In this document: piece after piece, positions 37,701 through 47,726 of the stretch
How the letters are laid out: each line of letters starts with the position of its first letter
Position numbering within the stretch: the stretch's first letter is position 1
DNA from: Biscogniauxia marginata
Taxonomy: Eukaryota > Ascomycota > Sordariomycetes > Xylariales > Xylariaceae
Assembly (NCBI GenBank): GCA_022695795.1
Contig: MU404190.1
Span: 1-64,000 of the forward strand
Length of the DNA: 64,000 nt
Reading direction: 5' to 3'
The notes under the pieces: generated by a model
Database searches by the model: none
What the model was told of the DNA's origin: nothing
What the model saw: the letters and a program-made list of their open reading frames with translations, nothing else
Translations under genes and position numbers: made by a program

Positions 37701-39112
37701 TGACGGAATCACAGGGCTAATTACCCAACCCCTAAAGGGTGCAGAGAAGGAAGGTGGTGCAGGACTTTTGAAAGGGTTTGGTAAAGGCATCGGAGGGCTG
37801 ATACTTAAGCCTGCGGGAGGTAAGATTTCCCCTATTATTTTAGTAAGGGGTGGATTCGCTAAATTTTGCAGCTGTTTGGTCTATCCCGGCTTACACCATG
37901 GCTGGCGTTCACGCTGAAATACGGTCATTATTTGCACAAAGTGCACACAAATACATTGTCGCATCGCGGATCTCCCAAGGCAACGAGGATCTTAAAGGTG
38001 CTCCGGCTGAAGAGCGCCATGATATCGAGACGCGATGGATGAACATTAAAGATAATAATAAGGGATTCTACGCCCTGAAACAGAAGGAAAAGGGAAAGTC
38101 GAGGGATGTATCGCCATCAGCGCCTCATCACGCGACGGTCTCTACCGAATTTCTAGCTGAGGAGCCTCCGAAAACTGGCTGGCTCCATACGAGGCACTTG
38201 TCTTATGATGAGCGAAAGAGGCTACAAGACCAAAAGAAGGAGTGGAAGCGGAAGTATACCCAGCCTGGCACAACCAACTCAATCGCTAGTGGAGACACTG
38301 TGGCAGCCTCTGGCACCGATGGTACCCATGAACAGGACGACGAGTTTGAACAAGCCATCCAAAAAGCAGTGCGTGAAACCTCTAGAGGTAACGCACTTGA
38401 AGACGCACGGGTCGAGCAAGCCATTAGATCAAGTGTAGGGGTTTTAAGAACACGGTCTACCACTACGAGTTCGCTAGGATCTTTATCCTCGAATGTCTCT
38501 GGTGGGCCCAATTCCGGGTACTTTTCTGGATACGTACCCGACGTCAAGCATGCACATCCTGACAAACCACGAAAAATGCCATTCTCGCCCGATGACCTCG
38601 AGGGTATCACGGATGAGGAATATCAGGCCTTGATCGAACAAGCTGTGCAGCTTAGCATAGCGGAACACCAGCAGGGAGCCATTCACATGTATGATCGTGA
38701 AGATGACGAGGACGATGAGGATTTCAAGCGGGCTCTGGAGCGGTCGCAGACGGAACCCACTACGACATTCGATGACGTAGATTACAAGAAGGCCATCGAA
38801 GCATCACATGCCGAACATGGAGGGCAGCTAGACGAAGAAGAAGAGCTTAGGCGTGCCATTGAAGAGTCCGAGCGAGCTCACAAGGAGGAATTGGCACGTG
38901 TCAACTCCCTCAAGAGCGAAGAAGACATAGTGTTGGAGTACGTCAAGAAGCAGAGCCTTGCTGAGGAAGAATACCGCAAGAAAACGGCAAAAGGTAAACA
39001 GGGTGATACAGGTGCCGATGAGGAAGAGGAATTAAGGCGAGCACTAGAAGAGAGCATGCAAACAGGTAATGCAGAGAGACAGGGAGGAGGTGGCGGACCG
39101 TCGCGTTTTTAG
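34798..39112 (+). CDS. UGT51/Atg26-like UDP-glycosyltransferase with C-terminal ubiquitin-interacting motifs
   Basis: Six exons: 34798-35098, 35160-35844, 35905-36141, 36198-36965, 37011-37819, 37872-39112; 1346 residues, all phases consistent. An N-terminal GT28 lobe (QIVGSRGDVQPFIALG, about residues 165-180) precedes the nucleotide-sugar lobe with PVYIGFGSIV and HHGGAGTTAAGIQAGKP (about 524-540). Family members transfer glucose from UDP-glucose to sterols. The PH and GRAM domains of yeast Atg26 are not apparent, so sterol specificity is inferred. After it comes a segment (LARGFRNAPSLYNDDTV, YDGITGLITQP, KGFGKGIGGLILKP) reminiscent of VPS13/ATG2-type C-terminal regions. From about residue 1085 there are about six UIM-like helices, for example EEELRRAIEESE and EEELRRALEESM. 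Likely a cytosolic or peripheral membrane protein. Confidence 0.9.
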
Positions 39113-40118
39113 GAGTTGTCTGGATAGCTACATAGATGCGCACGATAGATACCCTTATTGTACATTGTCGAATTGAGCATTTGAATTCAATAATCTACCC
39201 ACCGTCCGGGGCATATTACGACCAACCACACGGAATCTGTATTTCTTGGTAGCGACAGTGGTCATAAGAAAGCCAAGAAACATGCAGGTACATGAGTTAA
39301 TCGATCTACGGGAATCAAGAACTCCGTAGGACATCTAGTATCAATTACTCTATCGACCTTACCCTACCAACAACCAGGCACGGACTCGATCACACGCCCC
39401 GGCTAGATGCTACGGCCATCAGCACTTGGCCCAGCGATCTGTTCTCAAACCTTAAAGGATCTACACGTCCTTTTCCATTCTGTCGGTGAAGTCGTTTTTG
39501 AATTCGATACCTACTTACTTACCTACTCCTGGCCCGTGCCAAAGAGCAGAGTTGCCAGAGATCTACAGGTGTTGTCTCACCCAGCCCCATTATCTTTCTT
39601 TTTCCTTTTTCTTCACTTCTTCTTCCCCTCCCTTTGATATTTGCCGTGACGATGATTCATCAAACCTTCGATGGCGTCATTGAAACACGTAGAGAGAGAA
39701 AAAATCGTTGGAAGAAAGCGCAAAGACGCCAACGGGAGGGTTGATGGTTAGGTGCAGTTCTCGGTAGTTGGATGTTTCGTCTACGTAGGTGGTGTTTTAG
39801 GTGTGTTTGTATGGTCATGACGATATATGGTACGTAGGTAGGTATGGAACTTGTACTTGGCGATGGTGTGACAAAGAAAGGGGGGTGAGGTAGGGTATAT
39901 ATAAGACGTCCTTGGTCCCTTCTGAATATGTGTATACTTTAGCTCGTAGTATCGTGCCTTGTCTCTCCTGACAATTCTACCTAAATCTCGTAGACTCAGA
40001 CAAACAACACATTCTATTTATCAATATCGACTTCCATCAACCATCTCCAAAGAGATATTCAAGCCTTATTTGCGCATCAACCAATAACAAACCAAGACCT
40101 ACAGCGAAGAAGAAAAAA
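39113..40118. other. Intergenic region with promoter of the Chz1-like gene
   Basis: No coding potential was recognised. It contains a pyrimidine-rich stretch near 39590-39630, tetranucleotide ACCT/GGTA motifs, and a TATATATAAG element at 39896-39905. Confidence 0.5.
39896..39905 (+). promoter_or_regulatory. Possible TATA box of the Chz1-like gene
   Basis: TATATATAAG 214 bases before the ATG at 40119, followed by an A/C-rich leader. Position and sequence fit a TATA element. No transcript support. Confidence 0.45.
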
Positions 40119-40529
40119 ATGTCCACCAACCACGACAACGAGGCCCCCTCCGGCGCCGACAACTCGTACGTCTCGCGCCCGGGGCACAAGGACGAGCAGA
40201 TCCCCATCGTGTCGGATCAGGACCGCGTCGAGGACCCGGTCGACGCCGAGGCTGACAGCGACGAGCAGCTCGGTATGTTACTCTCATATCCTCTCCTCTC
40301 GCATCCCCGCAGAACCAAATACCCGATCCACCAAAAACCACGCGTCTAACCAAAAAAAATAAAAAATAAATAAATACTGATATCTATAGCCCGTGACGAC
40401 CGCGACGCCATCGACGAGTCCAACATCGTCGGGGACCGCACGCGCGGCGCCGCCAAGCCCCAGGGCGGGTATCGCGAGCCGGGCGACGAGGAGGGGCTGC
40501 CGGTCGCGGATGGGACGAGCTCGGTTTAG
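40119..40529 (+). CDS. Small acidic protein with Chz1-like histone-chaperone motif
   Basis: Two exons, 40119-40272 and 40390-40529 (117-nt intron, GTATGT...CTATAG), 97 residues. Highly acidic with no hydrophobic segment. The segment AIDESNIVGDRTRG matches the short Chz motif (Ile-Asp-x-Ser-Asn-Ile ... Arg-Thr-Arg-Gly) of Chz1, a nuclear chaperone for H2A.Z-H2B dimers that supplies the SWR1 remodeller. The protein is shorter than yeast Chz1 (about 150 residues), has only a modest acidic run before the motif, and ends in a Gly/Pro/Glu-rich tail. The motif is short, so the name is tentative; it could be another small acidic fungal protein. Confidence 0.6.
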
Positions 40530-41161
40530 GGGGGTTACGGATGGGGTTGTGCTTGGTGGAGAATAGATTTTTGCGTGGTGGACTTGGATTCGGAAACGAG
40601 GAGGGTTATTTTATCATCGTCAGTGAAAACAAATTAGTTGCTCGGATCCTTCAGATGGTGAAGTGGGTTGTTGTTTATGAAAATATGAAATGTGTTACAT
40701 TTGGGATGATGATGTGTTACTACAGTTGTTCACGTCGCTCGAAGCTTTCAAATATGAAGATGTTGTAAACCAAATGTATCCCAGGCCCAATTACTTACTC
40801 ATTGGGCAAATTCTGCAAGTCACCAGGCTGCGTATAGTTCTATATCACGCTGTTTTAGAAGCTTACGAGTCCACTGTTAATACTGTGTTCAACGCTTGCC
40901 TCCCGCCGTTTTCTAGCAAGTAAGCTCAGTCGAGTAGGTACAGATCACTTAACGAGTCGTAACCGTACAACAAAAATTCCGCTACGTCTCACTGAATTGA
41001 TACAATGCTCAAGTAATTGGGGTGCGATTTGCCTCTATCTATGTATATGTATGCGGCACCCGACCGATATCGTACAGTTTCATACTCTACAGCCAGGTCG
41101 TTTCCGCCCAACCCCCCTTCTTAGCGACTTTTCACGATTAACATACCTACCCATCCGTTTA
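40530..41161. other. Convergent intergenic region
   Basis: Between the 3' ends of the Chz1-like gene and the aspartyl-tRNA synthetase gene. Short frames at 40541-40923 have no family support and probably represent 3' UTR. Confidence 0.5.
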
Positions 41162-43693
41162 TTATCCCGAGGCGCCGCCGCCAAGCAGGTGATAGGTCCG
41201 CTGCTGCTCCTCCGTCGTCTTGGACGGGCTGCGCACGAGCGCGTCGACGCCCTTGTTGTTCTTGGGGAAGGCGATGACGTCCCGGACGGACGGCACGTCG
41301 CACAGCACGGCGAGCAGCCGGTCGAACCCGAACGCGAACCCGGCGTGCGGCGGGCACCCGGCCCTCAGGGCCTCGAGCAGGTGCGCGAACTGGCCCACGC
41401 CCTCGTCCGTCATCTTGAGTATGTCCCGCATGACGTACTCCTGCACGTCGGCCACGTGGATACGCCGGCTGCCGCCGCCGACCTCGATCCCGTTGACGAC
41501 CAGGTCGTAGTGGTCGCCCGTGGCCTTGAGCGGGTCCGTGGCGAGCAGGTCGAGGTCTCCGGCCGTCTTGGGGGCCGTGAAGGGGTGGTGCGTCGACGAG
41601 AACCCCGCCGCGCCTCCTTGGCCCGGGCCCTCCTCGTTCGGCGTGAAGAGCGGGAAGTCGTAGACCCAGAGGAACTGGAACTTGTCGTCTTTAGGCAGGA
41701 GACCGCTGGCGACGGCGCTGTCGTATACTAGCTTCCGAATCCTGCCGAGCTCCGTAGAACCGCCCCGGAACGGCTCGTTTTTCCGTGCCTGTATGATGAT
41801 GATATCGCCATCCTCGCAACGGGGCCAGCATTTGTCCTCCATGCTGGCAAGCTTTTCTGCCCCTTCATGTCCTAAGGCAGACAACCCCTGCAGGGGTTTG
41901 CTCGAGTCGAAAACGAACACGCCTGGAGAACTGTCGGGGCCCAATTTCTGTGGCGTCTTGGAGAGGGCCTCAAAGAACGTTTGGATAAACGATGAGTTTT
42001 CACTTACGAATCCTTGCAGTCGGAATTTGCAAGCCTCTACCAAGGGGTTCTCTAGGTTGGTGATCATCTTTACGAAATCCTGGGACACGAGAGAATCTAC
42101 GGGGGTAATCTACAGATCTCCCTATTAGCGGTGAAGTCTTGGATCTTGAGGTAACTGGGACTTACATTTGACACACGAGGCGGCACAATACGTAGGTCGG
42201 GTTTATCAGTGCCGAAAATCGTCATCACATGATTATATGGCATCTTGGGGAATCGTAGCCCGATGGTCTGGTAGCGAGGTACGTTTTCAGGCATCATGTA
42301 ACCGTCTCTCGCTCCTTCGGCCTTATAGTTAGGGATCTGCTTTACATCCTGGTACCCTCGCCAAACTGGATGCTGTACGTCATTGATGACGGAAGGAATA
42401 TAGAGATAATGAAGCATGTGAAAGATTCGCTTGATGATCTGCTCAATAGTTCTCCTCACATCGGTCGCATCGGCAAAAGCCATCTCGAAATCAAGCTGTC
42501 TTTATATGAGTTAATTAGCTTGAAATGAGGCGAGGCGAGCATACCTGAGTGAATTCGGGCTGTCTGTCGGCACGATGGTCTTCATCGCGGAAACATTTGG
42601 CGAATTGGTAGTACTTAGTGATACCTGCCGCCATGAGGATCTGCTTGTACTGCTGAGGGCTCTGCGGCAAAGCGTACGCGTAACCTTTCTGTCTGCATGG
42701 CACTAGGAACTCGCGTGCTCCCTCGGGCGTAGACTTGAAGAGGATAGGGGTTTCGATTTCCATGAAGCCTCGGCTCTGTAGGGTCCTTCGCAATACCATG
42801 GCGAGAGCATTTCGAAAATGTAACCTATCCATTGTGAGGGGATCGAATCTTATCTGCAGGTGACGTTGGTGGGGTGGCCACACGGCGTCCTTGGAGACAA
42901 TGATATCTTTAGGAAATGGGTTGAGACACCTGATAGACCGTAGTTTCAGATCCCATGATTTTTTCGTCCTCATTTCCGGATGTTCCTGAGAGGGAGAGGG
43001 CCTTTCTGTTTCTTGGAGAGTGCCTACCACGCACACCGGACTATACGCAGGGATAGCTTTTAAGGCTTGGTGAGCGCTATGCTGCAGCGAACCTTCTTCC
43101 CCCCAGCTTGACACGATCTGGATATCCGCCGTTTGAGAGTCTACGTGACAAAAGCTCAGCGCAGAGCCTTTGTCTCTTCGTTTCCCAAGAAAACCATGAA
43201 CGACGACGTCTTGGCCAACATTCTTAGCATTGAAAGCACCTCCCGGAGTAGCCTTGTAGAATTTAACTAAATATGCCTCATCATCAGCATTACATTCTTA
43301 AAGACTGCGAGAAACACTAGTCTTACGTGATTGTCTGAATAGATCCCATCGTGGGCCAGAGCTAGAACTTGGTTGTGGATCAGTCTTGTCCTGCGTAGGC
43401 TCGTCCTGTTTAGGTTCTGCCAGTGTAGGCTCTGTTGGTGTGGGCTCTGCCGGTGTGGGCTCTGCCGGTGTGGGCTCTGCCGGTGTGGGCTCTGCAGGTG
43501 TAGGCTGCGCCTGTGTAGTCTCATCCTGCGCTGAAGCATCTTCATGAAGGCTTCTCCTAGGGAGATGCTGTACTGGTATAAGAGGCAGTTGCTTGCGTGC
43601 CAGAGCCAAAGGCCTCGGCAGCGGCCGCCCCCCAATGCCATTTATGCATCTTGGGGCGCCTCTTCGCAACAAATTTGCAATAACCCCCACCAT
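41162..43693 (-). CDS. Mitochondrial aspartyl-tRNA synthetase
   Basis: Four exons: 43693-43327, 43266-42545, 42495-42166, 42109-41162; 788 residues. Class II synthetase charging mitochondrial tRNA-Asp. The bacterial-type order is visible: OB-fold anticodon-binding N-terminal part ([15 protein letters not shown]), motif 1 region, motif 2 [20 protein letters not shown], an inserted domain, and motif 3 [11 protein letters not shown] near the C-terminus. The N-terminus is Arg-rich and lacks acids ([16 protein letters not shown]), as expected for a mitochondrial presequence. It is followed by an unusual low-complexity linker made of TPAEP repeats. Bacterial-type organisation plus presequence indicates the mitochondrial enzyme rather than the cytosolic one. 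The intron between exons 3 and 4 is in frame and open, so it could be mistaken for coding sequence. Confidence 0.93.
43413..43502. repeat. 15-bp coding minisatellite (TPAEP repeats)
   Basis: About six tandem 15-base units inside exon 1 of the aspartyl-tRNA synthetase gene, encoding TPAEP four times plus the variants TPTEP and TLAEP. The central copies are nearly identical at DNA level, suggesting recent expansion. Confidence 0.85.
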
Positions 43694-45569
43694 GGACCTT
43701 TCATCCAGTGAGTGATGTAGGTATATGTTTTAAGGCTATTTAGCTCCAGCTTGGAGTTCGTCGAGAATATTCAAATTAGTACTGATTTTGGCAGTGGGCC
43801 CCACAGACAACCCACTGTAAGGTACCCCCCACCCAATTGAAGTTAGGTACCTAGGTACCTAAGCCGCGGTGGGCTTGGCGGATAATTGCAGCTCCGCTCC
43901 GGCGCAAAATTTCACATTTCATTAGTAGGAAACTGAAGCTCGGCCTCTCTTTTTCCTTTCTTCTCCATCCTTCCACTTCAAATAAAGGTGTGTTTTTCGA
44001 AACAGCACGAACATCCCGCCCAGACCCCAAGTCATGCCGCTAACCCTTTCGCCTCTGTAGATGATGACAGCCGCGTGTATATTATGATGTGTTCCGCCCC
44101 TCGGTGCTTCAGAACTCTCCTCCTTCGGGGGGCTTAAGCGGTTCTGTCGTGCCGGAGGGCAGGAATCATGAAATAAGCGTTCGACACACCTCGACCTTGT
44201 TTTACATCGGACGCCATCGGGCAACTCTGATGAATATTTGGAGCTCGGAAGGCTTCCCCAAACTCCCCCTCCTGCCACACTACCTCCCCTGCGACAGGTC
44301 TCATCTTGAACGTTTCGATATGAACTTTTCTCCCCAGCAAACATTCCTCCCAGCCCTACATGTAGCGGTATCATTTATCGTGACAGCCACCGGCACCCAC
44401 TAGCCGGGTTGGGAACATACCTATGCAAGGCTTCAAGCGTTGCCTATAGTTCATTTTTACTTTTGCATATACTCTCTATAGCGTTTGATTTGCATGTGAT
44501 TATCTTCATGAGAAGTAGATAGGGTCTTCGTTTAGTATTTTGTTTATTTTGTTTATCTACCTAGGTATTTATTTATTTAGATGCTACTGTGTATTTAGCT
44601 ACTCGGGCTATCGGTATATACTGAGGCACTGACCACTCACCAGTACGTACGTATGACCTCATCTGCTCGGTGAGATGCAATTGTATCGCTTGATATGTAT
44701 ACATACTAGGTGAATACCTACCTACTTTACGCATATATGTACACTCGTACATACTGTGATTTGTCAGTGCCTGAACTGCATGTCAATAAAACGCTACCTT
44801 ATCTACATTCGGTTCCAATTGAACGTCGTACATGCGTAGACTAAGGCACATTACATATGAGGTACCTACATATGACCCCATCGAGGGTTCGTCCATGGTC
44901 CTGGAAAGGTGCAATTGTGATTGGCTCTGGAAACCTGCCCCATCGGGCCTAGCCTGCGTAATTGGCGGTACCTGCCGACCTTACCTATCTACACGAGTTT
45001 ACATGTACTACTCGGTGCTAGCTGGAAGGAATAAGTAGCCGTAGCACCGGCCTTTTGGAGCCTGACGCCGCCGACCTCCCGCCAGACCGATTTCCCCAAA
45101 GCTTTCGTCGTTGCCCGTGCTAGAAGCTACAAGACGAAGCGACAACAACATCATCGCCGGGAGCAGACGATCGAGACCCGCAATCAATAGCATAGCTGTA
45201 TCATTAGTATATACGGATCAGACGGCCTGGACCAAGACCAACACATACATACGATACCCACCCGCGCTATGGAATTGTTATGAACCCCCGATCCTTGTCC
45301 GCTGAACGAAATCACTGGTTGACCCATTCACTCACTCCTGTCGCTCTGCTGCGAAATTGCCCGGCTTGACGTCGCACTCCGTCCGTGATTGTTGGCCTTT
45401 GTCCGACATTGGCAAACCATCTTCTCTCTACCGACCCGACACTCCGCCAGCAGCAACACTCCCCCCCTTCTTCCTCCCACATAAGCCTCCGTAATACCCG
45501 CACCCGCGCCCGCAAGTCGCAAGGTAGAGATAAAACTCGCCTTCTTGGCTGTCGCCAAAGCCCCCGACC
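43694..45569. promoter_or_regulatory. Divergent intergenic region (AspRS / AP180)
   Basis: About 1.9 kb between divergent starts. It has TACCTAGGTA palindromes at 43848-43857 and 44558-44567 and an AT-rich middle (44.4-44.8 kb). The 150-codon frame at 44374-43922 (-) has no recognisable domain and was not accepted as a gene. Confidence 0.45.
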
Positions 45570-47726
45570 ATGTCGAGCTCTTTCGAGAAGTCCGTCAAGG
45601 GCGCAACCAAGATCAAGGTCGGTCAGCCCAGCTCAGCCTGCGGCGTGCCCATGGCCAGATCGCTAACCGACTAAATCCCACGCAGGCCGCTCCCCCGAAG
45701 ACGAAGTACATCGAACATATCCTCATAGCCACACATGCCGGCGAGGCAGGTGTCGGCGAGGTCTTCCGAGCCTTGCAGAACCGGCTGCGGGATTCGACAT
45801 GGACCGTCGTCTTCAAGAGCTTGATAACAGTCCACCTGATGATCAGGGAGGGCGCCCCCGATGCTACCTTGGGTTACCTTGCGATGCACCGGAATATGCT
45901 GGCTATCAGCACCTTCACCGATGGTGGGTGGCCCTAAATACATTATCACAGCCCGACCAGGTCCAGATGGGCCTGGACTGCTGGACGAGCCTCTGCTGAC
46001 CGGGAGCGCACGCAGCCCAGATACAGGGTCGAAACATACGGCATTACGCCGCCTACCTCGCCGAACGAGTGCGCGCATTTAGGGACACTAAGATAGACTG
46101 GGTCCGCGCGAAAGAGACGCGTCTAGAGAAGCTGTCGGTTGATAAGGGGTTACTGCGGGAGACCGAGGTCGTCCAGCACCAACTGACTGCCCTACTGAAA
46201 TGCGACGTAGGTGCCGTCGATGAATTCGACTACTTTGCGGCCGAGGAGACTAACCGTGCACAGGTTTTAGAGGACCCGGAAAACGAGATCACGATCACCG
46301 TCTTTAGGTTGCTGGTGTTGGACCTGCTATGTCTATTCCAGGTTCTGAACCAAGCCATGATCAACATCCTGGGTAGGTCAAGGTCATTAGGATAACTGCG
46401 GAACTCTCCGAGGCTGATGGCAAAAAAGGTCACTTCTTTGAAATGTCGAAACCCGATGCGGAGAGGGCTATGGATATCTACCGCAACTTTACCAGACAGA
46501 CGGATTACGTGGTGCAATACCTCGCGGTGGCGCGTCAGTGGGAACCTCATACGAGAGTCGAAGTTCCCAAGTTGAAGCACGCCCCCGTCAACCTCCGCCG
46601 ACAACTTGAGGATTATCTAAAAGACCCGGATTTCGAGATACACCGGAGACAGTACTTGGCGGAGCTCGAGGCTAAAAAGAAGGGTTCCGGCATATCTAAA
46701 GGGGACAAGGTTTCCGTCGAAGCGAAGGCTCAAGCCGCGAAGCTATTTGGCGATACGAATGGCTCGTCTGAGCCAAGTTCGAAAGCGCCCCAACCGACCA
46801 AGGGCCCGGACCCGGACCTCATTGACTTCTTCGATTCGATAGAGCAGAATCAAACCACCATGGCTACCCAGCCGGACCTGCAACAGAACCCGCTGCCTCA
46901 GATGGGACCGATGAACACGGGGAATCCTTGGCCCCAAAACGGATCCTTTGGCATGCAACAAACCGGCCAGTTCCAAGGAAACGGGTTCGCTCCGCAGCCT
47001 ACCGGGTTCCAGGGCAACAGTCCCTTCCAACAACAAAATGTCGGGGCCTATCCGCAACAGCAGCAGGTACCGGGCCAAGTACCGGGTCAGGTACAACCCA
47101 ACTTCACCGGCGCAGGCTTTGGCGGATACACACCCCAGCAGAGCTTCTCGCCAGGTGGCTTGTCCTCCATACCACAAAACTCGGTCGCGTCGTTCCAGAC
47201 CGGTACCTTGGCCCCTCCCATGCAGACCGGCCTACAACCGGGCCAGCAAACCACTAACCCTTTCAGAGCATCTATGCTGATGGCCAACCAGACAGGCATG
47301 GCCAATCCAACTTCATTCGCTACACCGAACAACCCTCAAACTAGTCTTCAGCGACAATCAACCAATCCCTTCGCCCGCTCATCACCCCAAGCCGTAACAC
47401 CCTTCTCAGCTCCGTCAAACTCGCCCTTCCAGTCGCAGGCTCCTAACCAGACTCCGGCGCCGCTACAAGCAATGGCGACAGGCACAAACCCGTTTGCCAA
47501 GAATTTTGCTGCCTCGCAGAACCAAGCACAGCGACCACAGACGAGCGGCGGTATTATGCCCCAGCCGACGGGAAGTACAAATCCGTTTAGACAGGGCGCC
47601 TTCGTCAATCATCAAACGGGCTTGGGCTGGCAAAACAACCAGCAACCGATAGGCGGAGGCCTAGATCAACTAGGAACGACTCCAGTGTTCCCTCGACCTG
47701 CCGCCCAAACACCCTGGCAACAATAA
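45570..47726 (+). CDS. AP180/CALM-type clathrin assembly protein (ANTH domain), YAP1801/1802-like
   Basis: Five exons: 45570-45617, 45686-45923, 46016-46206, 46264-46372, 46429-47726; 627 residues. The ANTH domain covers about residues 1-290: FEKSVKGATKIK, PPKTKYIEHIL, the RHYAAYLAERV helix, ITITVFRLLVLDLLCLFQVLNQ and QTDYVVQYLAVARQ. The family binds PI(4,5)P2 and clathrin at sites of endocytosis and sorts SNAREs. The tail is Gln/Asn/Pro-rich with four NPF motifs (near 472, 508, 549, 580) for EH-domain partners such as Pan1 and Ede1, a PDLIDFFD segment resembling a clathrin box, and two Ark1/Prk1-type sites (LMANQTG, IMPQPTG). The first donor is the unusual GTCGGT, but its intron has a good CTAAC branch site. 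The 57-nt intron 46207-46263 is in frame and stop-free, so it could be retained. Confidence 0.92.

Noticed and set aside
40997..41731. 244-codon + strand frame
   Set aside because: Antisense to the last exon of the mitochondrial AspRS, whose motif 3 confirms the minus-strand reading.
42110..42165. In-frame coding continuation between AspRS exons 3 and 4
   Set aside because: Has a GTAAGT donor, a CTAAT branch-like site and a TAG acceptor; removing it gives an uninterrupted family sequence (VSN joined to ITPVDSL), so it was treated as an intron.
43922..44374. 150-codon - strand frame upstream of AspRS
   Set aside because: No recognisable motif; probably a chance frame in the divergent promoter region.
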